A program made the position numbers and the translations under genes. The notes beneath the pieces are model-generated. The model made no database searches, had not been told where the DNA came from, and saw only the letters and a list, made by a program, of their open reading frames with translations. Positions 46,001-57,311 of a stretch of 64,000 nucleotides of DNA are shown piece by piece. The stretch covers positions 169,515,874 through 169,579,873 of the forward strand of contig NC_134830.1 in assembly GCF_004210375.1 (NCBI RefSeq). Reading direction: 5' to 3'. Origin of the DNA: Tachypleus tridentatus. Lineage: Eukaryota > Arthropoda > Merostomata > Xiphosura > Limulidae. Positions within the stretch are counted from its first letter, which is position 1. Each line of letters starts with the position of its first letter.

Positions 46001-46888
46001 CCGATCCCTCAATATTCCATCTACCTTATCTGTTTCATCGCATGAATCTATTCCATCTTCAGAATATCTTTTAGACTCAGTTTCACTCTCAAAATCTAAT
46101 ACCTCCAACTCTTTAGAAGAAATTTCCAAATCCCTCATGAGAGACCCAAAGACCATAATATTCAGAAAGAAACCAGATAAGATCAACAAAGTTCCACGCC
46201 AGTCGTATCGTTCAAGTAACACAATAATCAAAGGGGCAAACACAAAGGTACCTATTCCTGTCCCACACACTGCTAAACCAGTTGCCAAAGCCCTCTTTTT
46301 TTCAAAGTAATAAGCTACAATCACAATAGAAGTTACATAACAAAGTGCTAAGCCAAACCCAGAAATGCTAAAAGTAAGAAAAAGAAACTCCAGAGAATTG
46401 GAAAAAAAACTCATAACAAACCCACTGGTAGCCAACAAAGATCCTGCAATAGCTACTTTCCTGCACCCATATCTATCAGTTAATGCACTAGCTATTGGAC
46501 CCATCAACAAAGGCATACTTAAAAACAGAGAACCAACCCAAGCTGTTTTTGCTTTACTTTCATTAAAATAACTTACAAGGTGAATATAAAGAATACCAAA
46601 TGATAATGATACTCCATCAGCAACCAAGTTAACCATAAATGAAGCAAATACCACCATCCATCCCCATCCACCATCTGGAGGAGTGGGAATACTCTCTGCC
46701 TTAAGATGCAAAGAGGAACTCGATGATGATGATAAACTGTGTGAGCTATTGCTTAATTCTTTCTGAAGAGAAACACCCCTACCAGAGTCAGAATCTTTTA
46801 CAGTTTCCAATTCTTTATTTGATTCATCTAGTTTTATGTTACAGTAAACTTCCAGACATTCATTATTTTCCTTGCACATGTTAGACAT
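33475..46888 (-). CDS. Monocarboxylate transporter-like protein, SLC16 family MFS (4 coding exons, 726 aa)
   Basis: Exons on the - strand: 46888-45485, 42889-42662, 41341-41059 and 33740-33475, totalling 2181 nt with TGA. Residues 1-70 are a serine-rich cytosolic tail. The SLC16 signature PDGGWGW is at 71-77 and YYFEKKRALATGLA lies in the first half. Six membrane segments precede a loop of about 200 charged residues. The second six-segment bundle starts in exon 2, continues with SANYALVSIIIVDIISLDKF, TNAYGLLLLIQGFASIIGPP and LAG, and ends GYLFDSTGSYDATFYVCG. SLC16 proteins move monocarboxylates or related small solutes across the plasma membrane, often with protons. The substrate here cannot be read from sequence. 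All exon phases match and motifs are intact, so the gene looks functional. Confidence 0.93.
34733..38628. mobile_element. Large purine-rich element with inverted ends, in the last intron of the transporter gene
   Basis: TGCAACACATCCTCCTATC with CAGTTGAACCCAA (34736-34790) is inverted at 38575-38628, which reads TTGGGTTCAACTGAATACG and ATAGGAGGGTGTGTTGCA on the + strand. The interior of about 3.8 kb is strongly purine-rich on the + strand. Its open frames (all pyrimidine-strand readings such as 35541-35852 and 36911-37192) resemble no domain and look compositional. It shares a block with the element at 28252. I infer a non-autonomous DNA transposon, but a large decayed repeat of another type is possible. 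Confidence 0.5.
38630..41058. other. Last intron of the transporter gene, 5' part
   Basis: AT-rich intronic DNA. A short perfect hairpin lies at about 39447-39502. No exon or repeat family is recognised. Confidence 0.4.
39447..39502. repeat. Small inverted repeat (hairpin)
   Basis: ATATCAAATCTAACAT and ATGTTAGATTTGATAT are perfect complements separated by about 22 AT-rich bases. A second short palindrome (CATGGTTTGGTTAACCATG) follows near 39524. Confidence 0.7.
41059..41341 (-). CDS. Transporter gene, coding exon 3
   Basis: The acceptor is TTTTTTTCCTCTAG and the donor is GCAG|GTATGT. Codes for VMVGYGGDKKWIDSSFLYSA through to IIGPPLA. The D-K/R-x-W-I-D block after TM8 and the LDKFTNAYGLLLLIQG block are typical of SLC16. 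Ends in phase 1. Confidence 0.93.
42662..42889 (-). CDS. Transporter gene, coding exon 2
   Basis: The acceptor is TCTTCATGTAG and the donor is GGAATA|GTAAGT. Codes for ACGIFQDLKDFLVDMVDLTI through to ISILGILNMIGI, that is the start of the C-terminal transmembrane bundle. Phase 0 at both ends. Confidence 0.92.
42938..43004. repeat. (TA)n(TG)n compound microsatellite
   Basis: About eight TA units followed by about 24 TG units, in the first coding intron of the transporter gene, some 50 bp from the exon 2 acceptor. Confidence 0.95.
43010..45484. other. First coding intron of the transporter gene
   Basis: Mostly AT-rich. It has a run of 17 or more A near 44476 and a CT tract at 44625-44641. A + strand exon-like block at 44648-44692 is discussed under findings. 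No repeat family is recognised. Confidence 0.35.
45485..46888 (-). CDS. Transporter gene, first coding exon
   Basis: ATG at 46888 (MSNMCKENNECLEVY) is the first in-frame ATG after a stop at 46918-46916. The apparent upstream start at 46900 is a TTG. The exon holds the N-terminal tail, the PDGGWGW signature, six membrane segments and the whole central loop. The donor is GAACAG|GTGAGA at 45484-45483. Reading through the donor reaches a stop within eight codons. Confidence 0.93.
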
Positions 46889-47064
46889 TGTAATAACCAA
46901 TATATATTTTTGGTATTATATATTTCTTTAACAGAAAATCCAAATTCTTGGATTAGTAAGGGTTTGGCCATGGGTCTGAGAGAGTAAACTTTATTCCTCA
47001 ATCTAAAATTCTTCATCAATACTTATAAGCCATCAATAGCTTCGAATGCTTTAGGATGTAAAAT
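46889..47064 (-). promoter_or_regulatory. 5' untranslated part of the transporter's coding exon, with an overlapping upstream ORF
   Basis: An acceptor (T-run then ACAG) ends at 47065, so transcribed sequence starts at 47064. An ATG at 47016 opens a 60-codon upstream frame that ends at 46834, beyond the main ATG and out of frame with it. Such an overlapping uORF usually lowers translation of the main frame. An alternative acceptor (GTTAAAG, exon from 46925) would remove this ATG. Confidence 0.5.
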
Positions 47065-49319
47065 CTGTAAAAAAAAAATAAAAAGCAAATTAATAAAAAG
47101 TAATCTTATAATATTACTCAGTATTTTACAATCACTAAGTAATAGGTAATCTAGGTTAATAATGCATGGAGGCAAAAATATGCTACAACAAACTAACAGC
47201 AATTAGCTGTATGTATGTGTATATATAAACAAGTTCAATTCCAGAGAATTTAATAAAAGATTTAATAAGATGTGAGAATCAACTACTTACACAACATACA
47301 ACCATAATCTGTGACCAGCTTGCCTTACCTAGATTACACACCATTTCTTGATTAAACATTGCCTTAAGAAAAACAACTCAATTATTTAAAGTACTAATAT
47401 TAGCTAGTTTTAAATAAGCTTGATGAAAATAATTATACATGATGAACTTATCTACACCAAAGTACAAGTATTATACAACTCATAAAAATATAAATTTATA
47501 CCAATCTATACGACACCTTCCAACAAACCATTTCTAATTTTTACTTTTTAAACCTGTCCAAAATATTCAATTGATATTTGTAATTTTCATATGAAATATA
47601 AATTAACAGAACACATTTAGGTTATGCTTAACTTTTCTCAAAAGGAATTCAGAAGTATTGTACAAAAAAATCTTAAGACCTTTAATTTTTGCCACATTTC
47701 AATAATAAAAATGGTTAACTCAAACTGCTAGATGTGAATTATGTTTACAATAGAATAATGAAAATATTTACAAAAGAAATAAAAATGAGCTGAAGTTTCA
47801 CCTGTTCTTAGAGCATAATCACATCAGGGTATCTGTTGTGTATGACATGGGGAAGTCAAATCCTGAATTTTAGCATTACAAGTCCAAAAACTTATTGCTA
47901 TCACACCAGGGAACAAAACAAAGGAAACTAACAAGTGAAATTCAGCATTTACAGTTACAACCAATAATAATGATCTTGAATATCAGTGTTTGAAATGAGT
48001 GATGATTGGTTTTGTTCTAATATTAAAACCACCTAAGATACAGATTTCTTGTTCAAGTTTCTTAAGCAAATACCTAAACTGAATCATTTTACAACAAAAA
48101 ACAATTTGAGTACAAAACAAAATCCAGAAATACTAGTTTTTTTAAACAAACTGTAGTGTACAATAATTATTTGTGACAGAAGTACTGTAGTTTGTTTTCT
48201 TTTTTTTTTACTTCTTTATATTTCCCAAAATATGTTGCTTAGTACAATAATAAACTACACTATCTATCTAATTAAAATTTATGAGCATTCTTAACTAGAT
48301 TAAATATTAAATAAACAATATACATGTATTAAATATCAGTACCATTTCATGCAATATTGTGTGTTGTAACATTGGTCTTTCACATTCAAGTTATTTTAAA
48401 TTACCTGTGAAAATAATTCAACATCCAGTCCACATACCAGTCATAAACTAGTTTATTTCCTACATTTCATGCTTATAGAAGTTTGTTAAAACCTCTCCAA
48501 CAGTACTAGAACTATTGAACAGCTTATGAATCCAAATACTTCACGAAAACACAATGACTGGTTCAAACATCTATCTTGAAATAACTATATTCTGCTATCT
48601 TGAAAACCTCTGTAATGATGCTCCATTGTTCCTAACTTTATTTATACTGATTAATTATTCACTATTAAACTTTTAACCGACTGGCCAACTCATATTTTAT
48701 AATCAAGTCTTGTTCAATAATTCTGCCAGGTATCTGGATCATTACATCAATGGTCTACAGTTTCCTTCACCTGACAAACAAATTACAGCTTACAAAAGTA
48801 TCCCGTTTCCTTAGTTCCATTTGAATGTGCAAACAATGAAGAATCTGGATAAAATTTATTTAACACTAACACACAGAAACCACACAGTACCTCTTTAACA
48901 GCAACTGATCACAAAATTTTCTAGCAAGTTTGAAGGTTTTTAATACACTTAATGAATGCAACCTATCAAGATATACAATGTTTACTTACTGTTAACAAAA
49001 GAGAATGCTGGAGTAGTAAATACTTTGACAGTTTTTTTTTTTGTTTTTAAAGAATTTAACTGCATTGATAAAAGGAAATAAAAAACACTTTCAAAATCTC
49101 TATCACCAACAAATAACTACTTGTATATCAAAAACAGGGATATATTAATTTATCTACATTTTTCAAGTGGCTTTTAAAGTGGGTGCATGTATATATCACA
49201 ATGGAAAGTAATAGTGTTAAGGCTTATCAGTGTTAAACAAATAAAACAATCTAATGTTTACTAAGTATTTGACACAACAGCTGAATACTCCATCAGGCAA
49301 ACATTACTCTAGTCATTAA
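47065..49319. other. Upstream intron or flank of the transporter gene
   Basis: AT-rich sequence. Nothing coding or repetitive recognised before the CR1-like LINE. Confidence 0.35.
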
Positions 49320-52092
49320 GATAACATTTTTTGTACCATTCATACAGTTAAACCTTTTTCTTAAAATGCATTTAAATTTACTGCCTCTACAAAATTTGAA
49401 GGCAAACAATCCTGTTAAGAAATAAATCTGTCTTAGCTGTTAAAATTTATAGTTGTGTCCCCTAGCCATACTAATCTCACTGTTAAATATGAAAAATGGC
49501 AATGTATCAACACTATCAATTCCCTTTACAATCTTAAACACCTCAATCAGATCCCCTCTAACTTCTTTTGTCTAAAGAAATTTTAGCCTCTCATCATATG
49601 ACAACCCCTCCACCTGAAGTACCATTTTAGTAACCCTTCTCTGGACTCTTTCCAACAATTTGATGTATTTTCTAAGGTAAGAAGCCCAAGATTGAGCACA
49701 ATATTCCAAATGTAGCCCAACTAGTGACCTGTACAATGAAAGAACTTGTTTTTGTATACACAACATAAATCCTATTTGCCCTACAACTTGTAACTGTACA
49801 CTGTTTGGATGGCTTTAAAGACTGATCATCCATTACACCAACTTCCCTTTCTTTCATGATACTGTTAAGGTTATTCCCATCCAAATTATACCTATAATTC
49901 AAATTATAATAACCTTTATCCATTATCTTGTATTTATTATAATTAAAACCCATCTGTCATTTATTTTCTCAACTCAATAAATGGTCAAAATCCTTTTATA
50001 AAGCAGCAGCGTCCTTTTCACAGATAGACATACACAGCACCAAGATATAATCTACAAATTTAAGTAATTTATGGACTATTATTTAATCTGTCATTGATGT
50101 AAATCAAAAAGAGCAAAAGCCCTAAGACTGAGCCATGAGGTACACTGCTTGTGATATTAATCCAGTTTGACTGCACATCATTTGTAATAACACTCTACTT
50201 TCTTCCATCCAGTCACTCTTCTAGTCAAGTTGCTAATTCATCTCACACACCTTTTGAGATAATTTTTAAAAGCATTTTACATGGCAACTTGTTAAGTGCT
50301 TTCTGAAATTCAGCTACACCAAATATACAATCTTATCCTAATCTACATAAGCAGTAACCTTTTCAAAGAACATCCAAAGATTTACAAGGCAATATTTTGC
50401 TTTAGTGAAACCATGTTGACTATTGAATAAAAACATTAAACTTTATTTTATGACTTTGCAAAGCATCTTTTGAAAAACTTTCCAAAATCTTTCCCACAAC
50501 TAACAAAAAACTGATTGATCTATAATTATTGGCACAGTTTTTATCACCTCTCTTTATAAAAGGAGTTACATTATCTAGCTTCTAATTATCTGGGCCTTCC
50601 CCCTCCCTATTCAAGGACTGAGAAAATATAGAGCAAGTGGGTCATATGTCCAAACTTTAACTTCCTTCAAAACTCAAGGGGAAATATTATCTGGCTCAGG
50701 AGCCTTATTGTTTTTTAAACTTCCCAATTTGTTTTCTTAAAACTAACTCTTCATAGGTGCACTTATTTTATCTTGTTTCTATTTACCAACTACTAGAAAT
50801 GTAGAATACTGCTTGACTCTTCATTAGTAAGACTTGAAAAAAAAAAAATAAATCAAACTCAATAATCCAGTCATCTCATAATCATCAGATTCTAGCCTTC
50901 CTTTATCATCCCTCAAGGGTCCTACACTCATTTTAACATTTTGTTCATCCTTAATGTATTTAAAGGAAATTTACTGTTAATTTTTGACATTTTCAGCCAA
51001 CCCTTTCTCATACACCCTTTTAACTGTTCCACTTTCTTGATATTCTATAACATCCTAAGCATCCTATCATACCAGTCAATTTAAATATATGCTGTTTTTA
51101 TTTAATTTTATCTGTTGAACACTTTCTGAGCCAATCCTTTTTTTCTTTGCACCTACCCTTTTCTTTCTATAAGGGCAATGTTTACCTTGAATACTTAAAA
51201 ATTTCCACATTTGATTATTGTCTCCAAATAACACAGCTGCCCAATTCATAACAGATAATTCTTGTTGCATCCCTTTAAAATTTCTTTCCTGGTCTTCATC
51301 CCAGTTTAAACATCTCTTACAGCTAAGCTAATAGCATTAGCAAACAAGCCAGCCTCTACTCTATTTAAATGTAAACTATCTATTAAAAAAAAAAATCCTT
51401 TCGTCCAATGATATGATCCGACAAGTCCAAGCAGCCAATGTGCACATCCTTCCATACTGGCCCAAGCCAAGCATGAAGCCCTAGTAACCTACTTATAACT
51501 TCATTACCACAGTTAATTCTGGACATTATCCTTGACAAAAGGAAGTTATGGCCTTTCTCTTCAAATGCCTTTATTAAACTTTTGTATTTATTAATTATTT
51601 ACTTTGATCTACCTTCCTACATCATTAGCCACTACCTGCAACATTGAAACTGCATCTCTCCTACCCTCTTTACTATAATCTCCTGTTCTGTCAGTTATCT
51701 CCTCCACATGCAAGTCTCAGTAGCATAATTTGATTCTTTTCTACATGCCTTGTCAAAGAATCACCTATAATTATAACATCATTACCATCCACAGCTTTCT
51801 CTGACCCTTTGGCTTCAATTTCCTCCAATAGTTCCTTGTCTGCAGAAACTACAGGCTGAAATTTGTTGTTCAACAGAATAAGTTCACTATAAAAAAGATT
51901 CACTACTTTTTACTCCAAGAGTACTTCTAATTTCCTGAAAATCACTGGTAGTGATGTATCTCTTGCATGTAAAATATTAAGCAGCCCCTGAAATCTTGCT
52001 ACCATTTCCCACAGTTTACACTTCTCTTTACCTATCATCTCTATTTTAATTAAAATAACCTCCAACTTCTTCAACCTACAAACTCTATACAA
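49320..52092 (-). mobile_element. CR1/L2-like non-LTR retrotransposon fossil
   Basis: Reading the - strand from 52092 downward: VIIIGDSLTRHVEK (about 51780), as in the esterase-like part of LINE ORF1. Then VGPLRDDKGRLESDDYEM (about 50910), NNYRSISFLLVVGKILESF (about 50520), [18 protein letters not shown] (about 50130), YRYNLDGNNLNSIMKEREVG (about 49880) and LEYCAQSWASYLRKYI (about 49700). The end reads RGDLIEVFKI with KGIDSVDTLPFF. VPHG replaces the usual VPQG, and many stops and frameshifts interrupt the frame. It is an old, inactive copy with no recent coding capacity. Confidence 0.8.
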
Positions 52093-53256
52093 AACAATTG
52101 CAAATCTTCATAACAGGTTCCTTAAAAATACATGCCAATCCCAAGTTCCCAAATAAAACCTACTAACTGCACCCATTACACCTAACAAATTGTGAATTCT
52201 TAACTCTTACACTAGTTTTAATTATTGTATTTACACTTATAGCCTGAAAATAAATGCTTAATATATAAAATAGTGTAGCCTATTTTAACACTATACTGTT
52301 AAGCCTAACATTTAACAAATAATCATACATACATGGAGACTTGAGTCACCTCCTTCATTATAACACTAACCATCTGTTAAACATCTGTATATTTTCAACA
52401 GTGAGATTTTACAGTTCTTGCTTATGGCTAAAAATTATTTATTTTTCTACAGTATATGTGGAAAGAAGGGTCATTTTCATATACAAATCAAGTAAACAGT
52501 AGATCACCTTTTCTTTTCTAACGAGTTAACATTCTTTCTATGAATCCTGTAATTAATTTCATGCGATTTCTCACACTTGCTAAGATACTTGAAGTAGAAG
52601 GTGATGATATACTTGAAGTGGAAATAAATGGCAAACAACTTTTTCACACATACTATCTTATGTATAATGTACATGTAGTAATACATAAACCAGCTGTTCT
52701 GAGCTTATTTAATTACAATTGTAATAGCAGGAGTCAGAGCAATATCACAGCTGACAGTCTTCAAAATGAAGCTTCTCTTGAACAAGGTCAAAGCAGGCAA
52801 GGATTTTATTATATATTTTACACACACACAACTTATTTTTGCTACTTCACTATACTGATAGCAGTTTTTAAAAAAACAAACAAACTTGGCTTTGTTTCAG
52901 TTCTCATATAAAACACTTCTTCGTTCTATACAATATTTCTATGCAACCTAATAGTTTCCCTTCTGGAAAATTGTCAATCAATAATACCACCATAGCATAA
53001 TTTTAGAATACTCTTAATATATCAACCAATAAGCATGCAGATTCAGAATGATACAACCAATCAAAATAATGTTCTAAAAATCAATTAATTATCATTAGAC
53101 TAAACATAAAACTTATTAATTTTCTCAACCCACATGGAACGATTAGTAGATATTTTCCTCTAGTACTCTACACTGTATATAAAAAAAAACTGTTCAAATA
53201 CCCAGCACAATTTATCTTTGTAAAAACATTTATGTAGATAATAAAGTAATTTGAGT
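52093..53256. other. AT-rich stretch
   Basis: A 123-codon + strand frame (52540-52911) has no recognisable motif and no splice context. I see nothing else to annotate. Confidence 0.3.
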
Positions 53257-53267
53257 ACTATTTCTGT

Positions 53268-53530
53268 AGGCCCGACATGGCCAGGTGGGTTAAGCCGTGC
53301 GACTCGTAATCTGAGGGTTGCAGGTTCGCATCCTCGTTGCACCAAACATGCTCACCTTTTCAGCCATGGGGGCATTATAATGTTATGGTCAATCCCACTA
53401 TTCGTTGGTAAAAGAGTAGCCCAAGAGTTGGTGGTGATGACAAGCTGCCTTCCCTCTAGTCTTACACTGTTAAATTAGGGATGGCTAGAACAGATAGCCC
53501 TCGAGTAGCTTTGCACAAAATTCTAAAAAA
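53268..53530 (+). repeat. tRNA-derived SINE, family 1, with target-site duplication
   Basis: It starts GGCCCGACATGGCCAGG, with the A-box and B-box regions GACTCGTAATCTGAGG and GGTTCGCATCC, and ends CTTTGCACAAAATTC plus an A run. ACTATTTCTGT occurs just before (53257-53267) and just after (53531-53541), an 11-bp target duplication expected of LINE-driven insertion. Confidence 0.93.
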
Positions 53531-53544
53531 ACTATTTCTGTTTA

Positions 53545-55032
53545 TAAATATAGTAATTTTTTTAGCTGTTTTAATTCAAAAGTACCACAATTTTGTCCTA
53601 ATTTATTTACTGATACTAAGTTTATATTTGTTCCACATTTATTTTCTTTTAATAAAAGATATTAAAACAGCAAGTTATAAATTGCTTGCTCACAATATCA
53701 ATTTGAATTAAATATATTTCAAGTTTTAATTTAATTTTACATGAATGTTTCATTTGATATTAAATGAACATTACTACAGGTTTCATAGGCATATTCCAAC
53801 TATGCTTAATAAAATATACAAATTATATGATACTGTATTGTAACCTAATGGTAGTGATGCACACTCTTCATCAGTCTAATGCTTCACTAATAGCAATGAC
53901 CATCTTGTAGGTCTTACTTGGTATTAGGATAGTTGAATCCTTTGACATGATTCAATACAACTTTTTCGGATTTATAGTTTGTTTTTCCACACTTGAACAA
54001 GCCATCCCTAATTCTGAATTGATAATAGAAATATACTAAAAGGAAAACGAGTGCAAAACCCTACAAGTATAACCCAAGGTCTTTGGAAATGTGGGTTTTT
54101 CTTCATCAGGAGCAAACTTTCTGTTTAATACCAACTGTTATACCACAGTACTACCTACAGTATCGTAATAACACCAAAACAGTAATAGAAATACTCATTT
54201 AGATCAGCAAATGCTAACATATTCCAATGGATTTCTGTAGTTTTTTTACATTGTTAATTAACCTGATTCAGTTAATAGAAGGGAAAACTAAACCTTTTCA
54301 TCAAAATATCTCAAAATGGATTAACATTACTAAAACGATAAAGCTAGGCCTCCATTAATTAAAAACAAATATTATTATGGAATAGGCCTATTTATTAAAC
54401 AATTAATCAAATTAATGCCACTATAAATTCCTACGTGTTTTTTTCGGGTAAAATTACAAAAGCTTAAAAAATTAAGTGTATGAAGTTTATACCAGGTTGT
54501 AAACTGTCATGAAATTTATAATTATATTAATAACGTTATATACTGAAATTGTAAAAGAATACCTATAATAATTATTATACAATATACACGAAGGTATAAA
54601 ATTATACCTGGAGGATATACCATCTTCTCCAGGAACTAAAAACAAGCAAATTATATTCACTTACATTCTTTAACACTAACGATACACTCTGCCTTAACAA
54701 TTAACAAATACACAAAATAAAACATATATTTTATTTATACATAAAATTACGATACACAAAACGTAACGTAAAGCGCCCCCTTTTAGCATACCCCAAGGTC
54801 AACTTTGTGACATTTTCCATACAACAAGGAAATTAACAGAAAAAAACAACAACTATTCTTGATTAACAAAGTTATTAACTCCGACGGTTTTTATAGAGTA
54901 AGTAATTTTAACAAATTTGAAATTAAAAACGTTAGAAACAATGTTTAACATTTGCATTAACATTACATCATAAATTCACTTTGTTATAGAATGTTTATTT
55001 TATCCCTTCCATTTACTGACAAAATCGCTCCT
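53545..55032. other. AT-rich stretch upstream of the transporter gene
   Basis: It contains a possible leader exon (54609-54640) and, around 54760-54800, a short richer segment AACGTAAAGCGCCCCCTTT that could belong to a promoter. Nothing coding is recognised. Confidence 0.3.
54609..54660 (-). promoter_or_regulatory. Candidate 5' noncoding exon of the transporter gene
   Basis: On the - strand, AGTTCCTGGAGAAGATGG and then TATATCCTCCAG|GTATAA ends in a usable donor at 54608. A TATAAATA-like motif lies about 120 bp farther upstream (near 54740). If this is spliced to 47064 it would form the 5' leader. Its own ATG would open only a short uORF. This is weak evidence from splice consensus alone. Confidence 0.22.
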
Positions 55033-55044
55033 TCTATTTAGGTA

Positions 55045-55323
55045 GGCCCGGCATGCCCAAGCGCGTAAGGCGTGCGACTCGTAATCCGAGGGTCGCGGGT
55101 TCGCGCCCGCGTCGCGCTAAACATGCTCGCCCTCCCAGCCGTGGGGGCGTATAATGTTTCAGTCAATCCCACTATTCGTTGGTAAAAGAGTAGCCCAAGA
55201 GTTGGCGGTGGGTGGTGATGACTAGCTGCCTTCCCTCTAGTCTTACACTGCAAAATTAGGGACGGCTAGCACAGATAGTCCTCGAGTAGCTTTGTGCGAA
55301 ATTCCAAAAAAACAAACAAACAA
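55045..55323 (+). repeat. tRNA-derived SINE, family 1, with 12-bp target-site duplication
   Basis: A complete copy with a GC-rich head (GGGTCGCGGGTTCGCGCCCG). The flanking direct repeat TCTATTTAGGTA occurs at 55033-55044 and 55324-55335. The high GC of the head and the intact duplication suggest a recent insertion, into or beside the 3' end of the neighbouring LINE. Confidence 0.94.
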
Positions 55324-55656
55324 TCTATTTAGGTACTTGGGTACAGGAGGATCAGGTGCGCAATATCTCTTCCTTCATCCCTAACTTTCATGTCGTCTAC
55401 TCGTTGGAGTGTATCATTGGGTAGACTTTGGGCCAGAGTATTTCACAGTACTCAGGCCCTTTTCAGGGCAATATCCATGTATAGTCTTGATTTGCCCTTT
55501 TTTTTCCATTAATTAAAGTTGTTGTTTCTTTCAATATTTCTATTCGTTTTCTTGTGTGTTTTTTTTTCCACTTTCATGTATATAATCTTTTTTTTCATAC
55601 ATATTTATCGGTGAAATACTAATAATAAAATAAAAGAAAAGAAAAAAAAATAAATG

Positions 55657-55760
55657 ATGTTGTTGTTGTTTTGAATTAAGCACAAAGCTACACAATGGGC
55701 TATCGAAACCCGGATTTTAGCGTGTAAGACCGCAGACATACCGCTGAGCCACTAGGGGGC
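55657..55760 (-). repeat. tRNA-derived SINE, family 2 (internally deleted)
   Basis: AAGCACAAAGCTACACAATG and GGGCTATCGAAACCCGG, then CCGCAGACATACCGCTGAGC. The middle (usually ...CTGTGCTCTGCCC...) is missing. It is nested in the tail of the LINE. Confidence 0.82.
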
Positions 55761-56189
55761 AAAATTAAATGAATAAAATAAAATAAAACTAGTTTCTATT
55801 GAAATAGTTTAGTGCATTATGCAAGATTCTTTCAGATATTGTTTCTATGTTTGCATGAATGTGGATGAAGTGCTACGTGGTACTTTATAGGCTAAAGTTA
55901 GAATTGAATTTTGTATTCTTTGTAGTTTCTGCAATTGTTTTTGTGTTATGTTTATCCAGGCAGGAGATGCGTATTTTATTATACCTTGATTTTTACCTGA
56001 AATATTTCTTGCATAATTTGCTCTTTTCCAGATTCTTATCAGGATATTGTTTGTATGCTGTATCCACGTTAATTTGGTATCATAAGTTAATCCTAGAAAT
56101 TCTGCAGAAGTAGCAGTCAGTAAAAGTGATCCATTCATGTATAACTTGAGTGGATCTTTTTTTTAGTTTATTTAATCTGCTGAATAATA

Positions 56190-57311
56190 TTACTTGGGTT
56201 TTTGAATATTAATTTTTATTCTATATTTCTGGCAGTATTCTTCTATATTATTTAGAACAGGTTGGAGGTTTGTTGTTGCAATTGAAAGAGTGGGAGCACT
56301 TTTCCAGACTGCTACATCGTTAGCAAATTGTGATGCAAAACCTAAATTTAGGTCCGACAGTGGCATATTACTCACATACATGATAAATAATATAGGGCTA
56401 ACTACCCCTCCCTGCGGGACTCCTGCCTTGGGTGAAAAGGACCCTGAGTGGGCCCCGTTCACATCAACTTTACACGTTCTGTGTTCCAGGAAGTTGGATA
56501 GCCATCTAATAATTCCCTGGAGTAAAGCCATTTCCGTTAACCGATGGCGTAATCCTTTGTGCCACACCTTGTCAAATGTTTTCTCAACGTCGAGAAAGCA
56601 AGCTACAGTGCATTCGTTTTTGTTGAAGCTGTCTGTAATTGATTCTGTTAGTCTAATTAGGTGATATGTAGTTTGTCTGTATTTTCTAAATCCGTTTTCA
56701 ATTTCGGGTGATTTTGAATTTACTTCTAAATATATAGATAGTCGATTACTAATTGTTCTTTCTAGAATTTTGCCGATACAACTTATTAGGCTAATTGGGC
56801 GGTAGTGGTATGGTTTATTCGCTGGCTTTCCTTCTTTCTGGAACATTAATATTACTGCTTCCTTCCAAGAAACATGGATATATCCAGCTGATAATGATGA
56901 ATTAAATAAGGTTTTTAGGTGCTCATATAATCTCTGACTGCTGTGTTTTAGGAGGATAGCTTGAATACCATCTTTTCCAGGAACTTTGTTTTTTGTGTTT
57001 TTGATAGCTGTTTCTACTTTCGTTACTGTTATATCTTTTATTGGTTGATGAGTACTCCAATCTATTTTCTCTAATTTTATTAATGGGTTTACTGGGAATA
57101 TTGGTGTGTATATGCTTTTGTTCTGTTCAATGAAGTTATTGACTTTATTATAGAAGTATCTGTTCATGTCTGGTTCATGATGTGTTTTGAACGTGTTGTC
57201 TAGGTGGTTTTTAAATATCTCAGCTTTTTCTAGGTTAGTGTATGCTGTTTTTCCATGTAGTTCGAGTGGTGGGTATTCTTTGTTTTTTTCTGTGTTCGTA
57301 TATCTTTTCAA
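56190..57311 (-). pseudogene. Jockey-type reverse transcriptase, catalytic box altered
   Basis: A 373-codon open frame containing RT blocks in order: KVPGKDGIQAILLKH, WKEAVILMFQKEGKPANKPY, YRPISLISCIGKILERTISN, ACFLDVEKTFDKVWHKGL, AGVPQGGVVSPILFIMYV and FASQFANDVAVW. Known RTs of this clade have YADD or FADD at the last site. Here it is FAND, which removes one of the two metal-binding aspartates. The first aspartate block (FLDVEKTFDKVW) is kept. A stop ends the frame before the thumb and C-terminal region, which continues in another frame at 56138-55845. The protein would be inactive. Confidence 0.88.

Noticed and set aside
46900..46900. Transporter start at 46900
   Set aside because: The codon there is TTG. 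The first in-frame ATG is 46888, twelve bases downstream, just after an upstream in-frame stop.
52540..52911. 123-codon + strand frame
   Set aside because: No recognisable motif and no flanking splice signals. Frames of this length occur by chance in 64 kb.
55040..55120. tRNA gene
   Set aside because: A and B boxes are present, but the same sequence heads every family-1 SINE and continues into the SINE body. It is a SINE head, not a tRNA gene.
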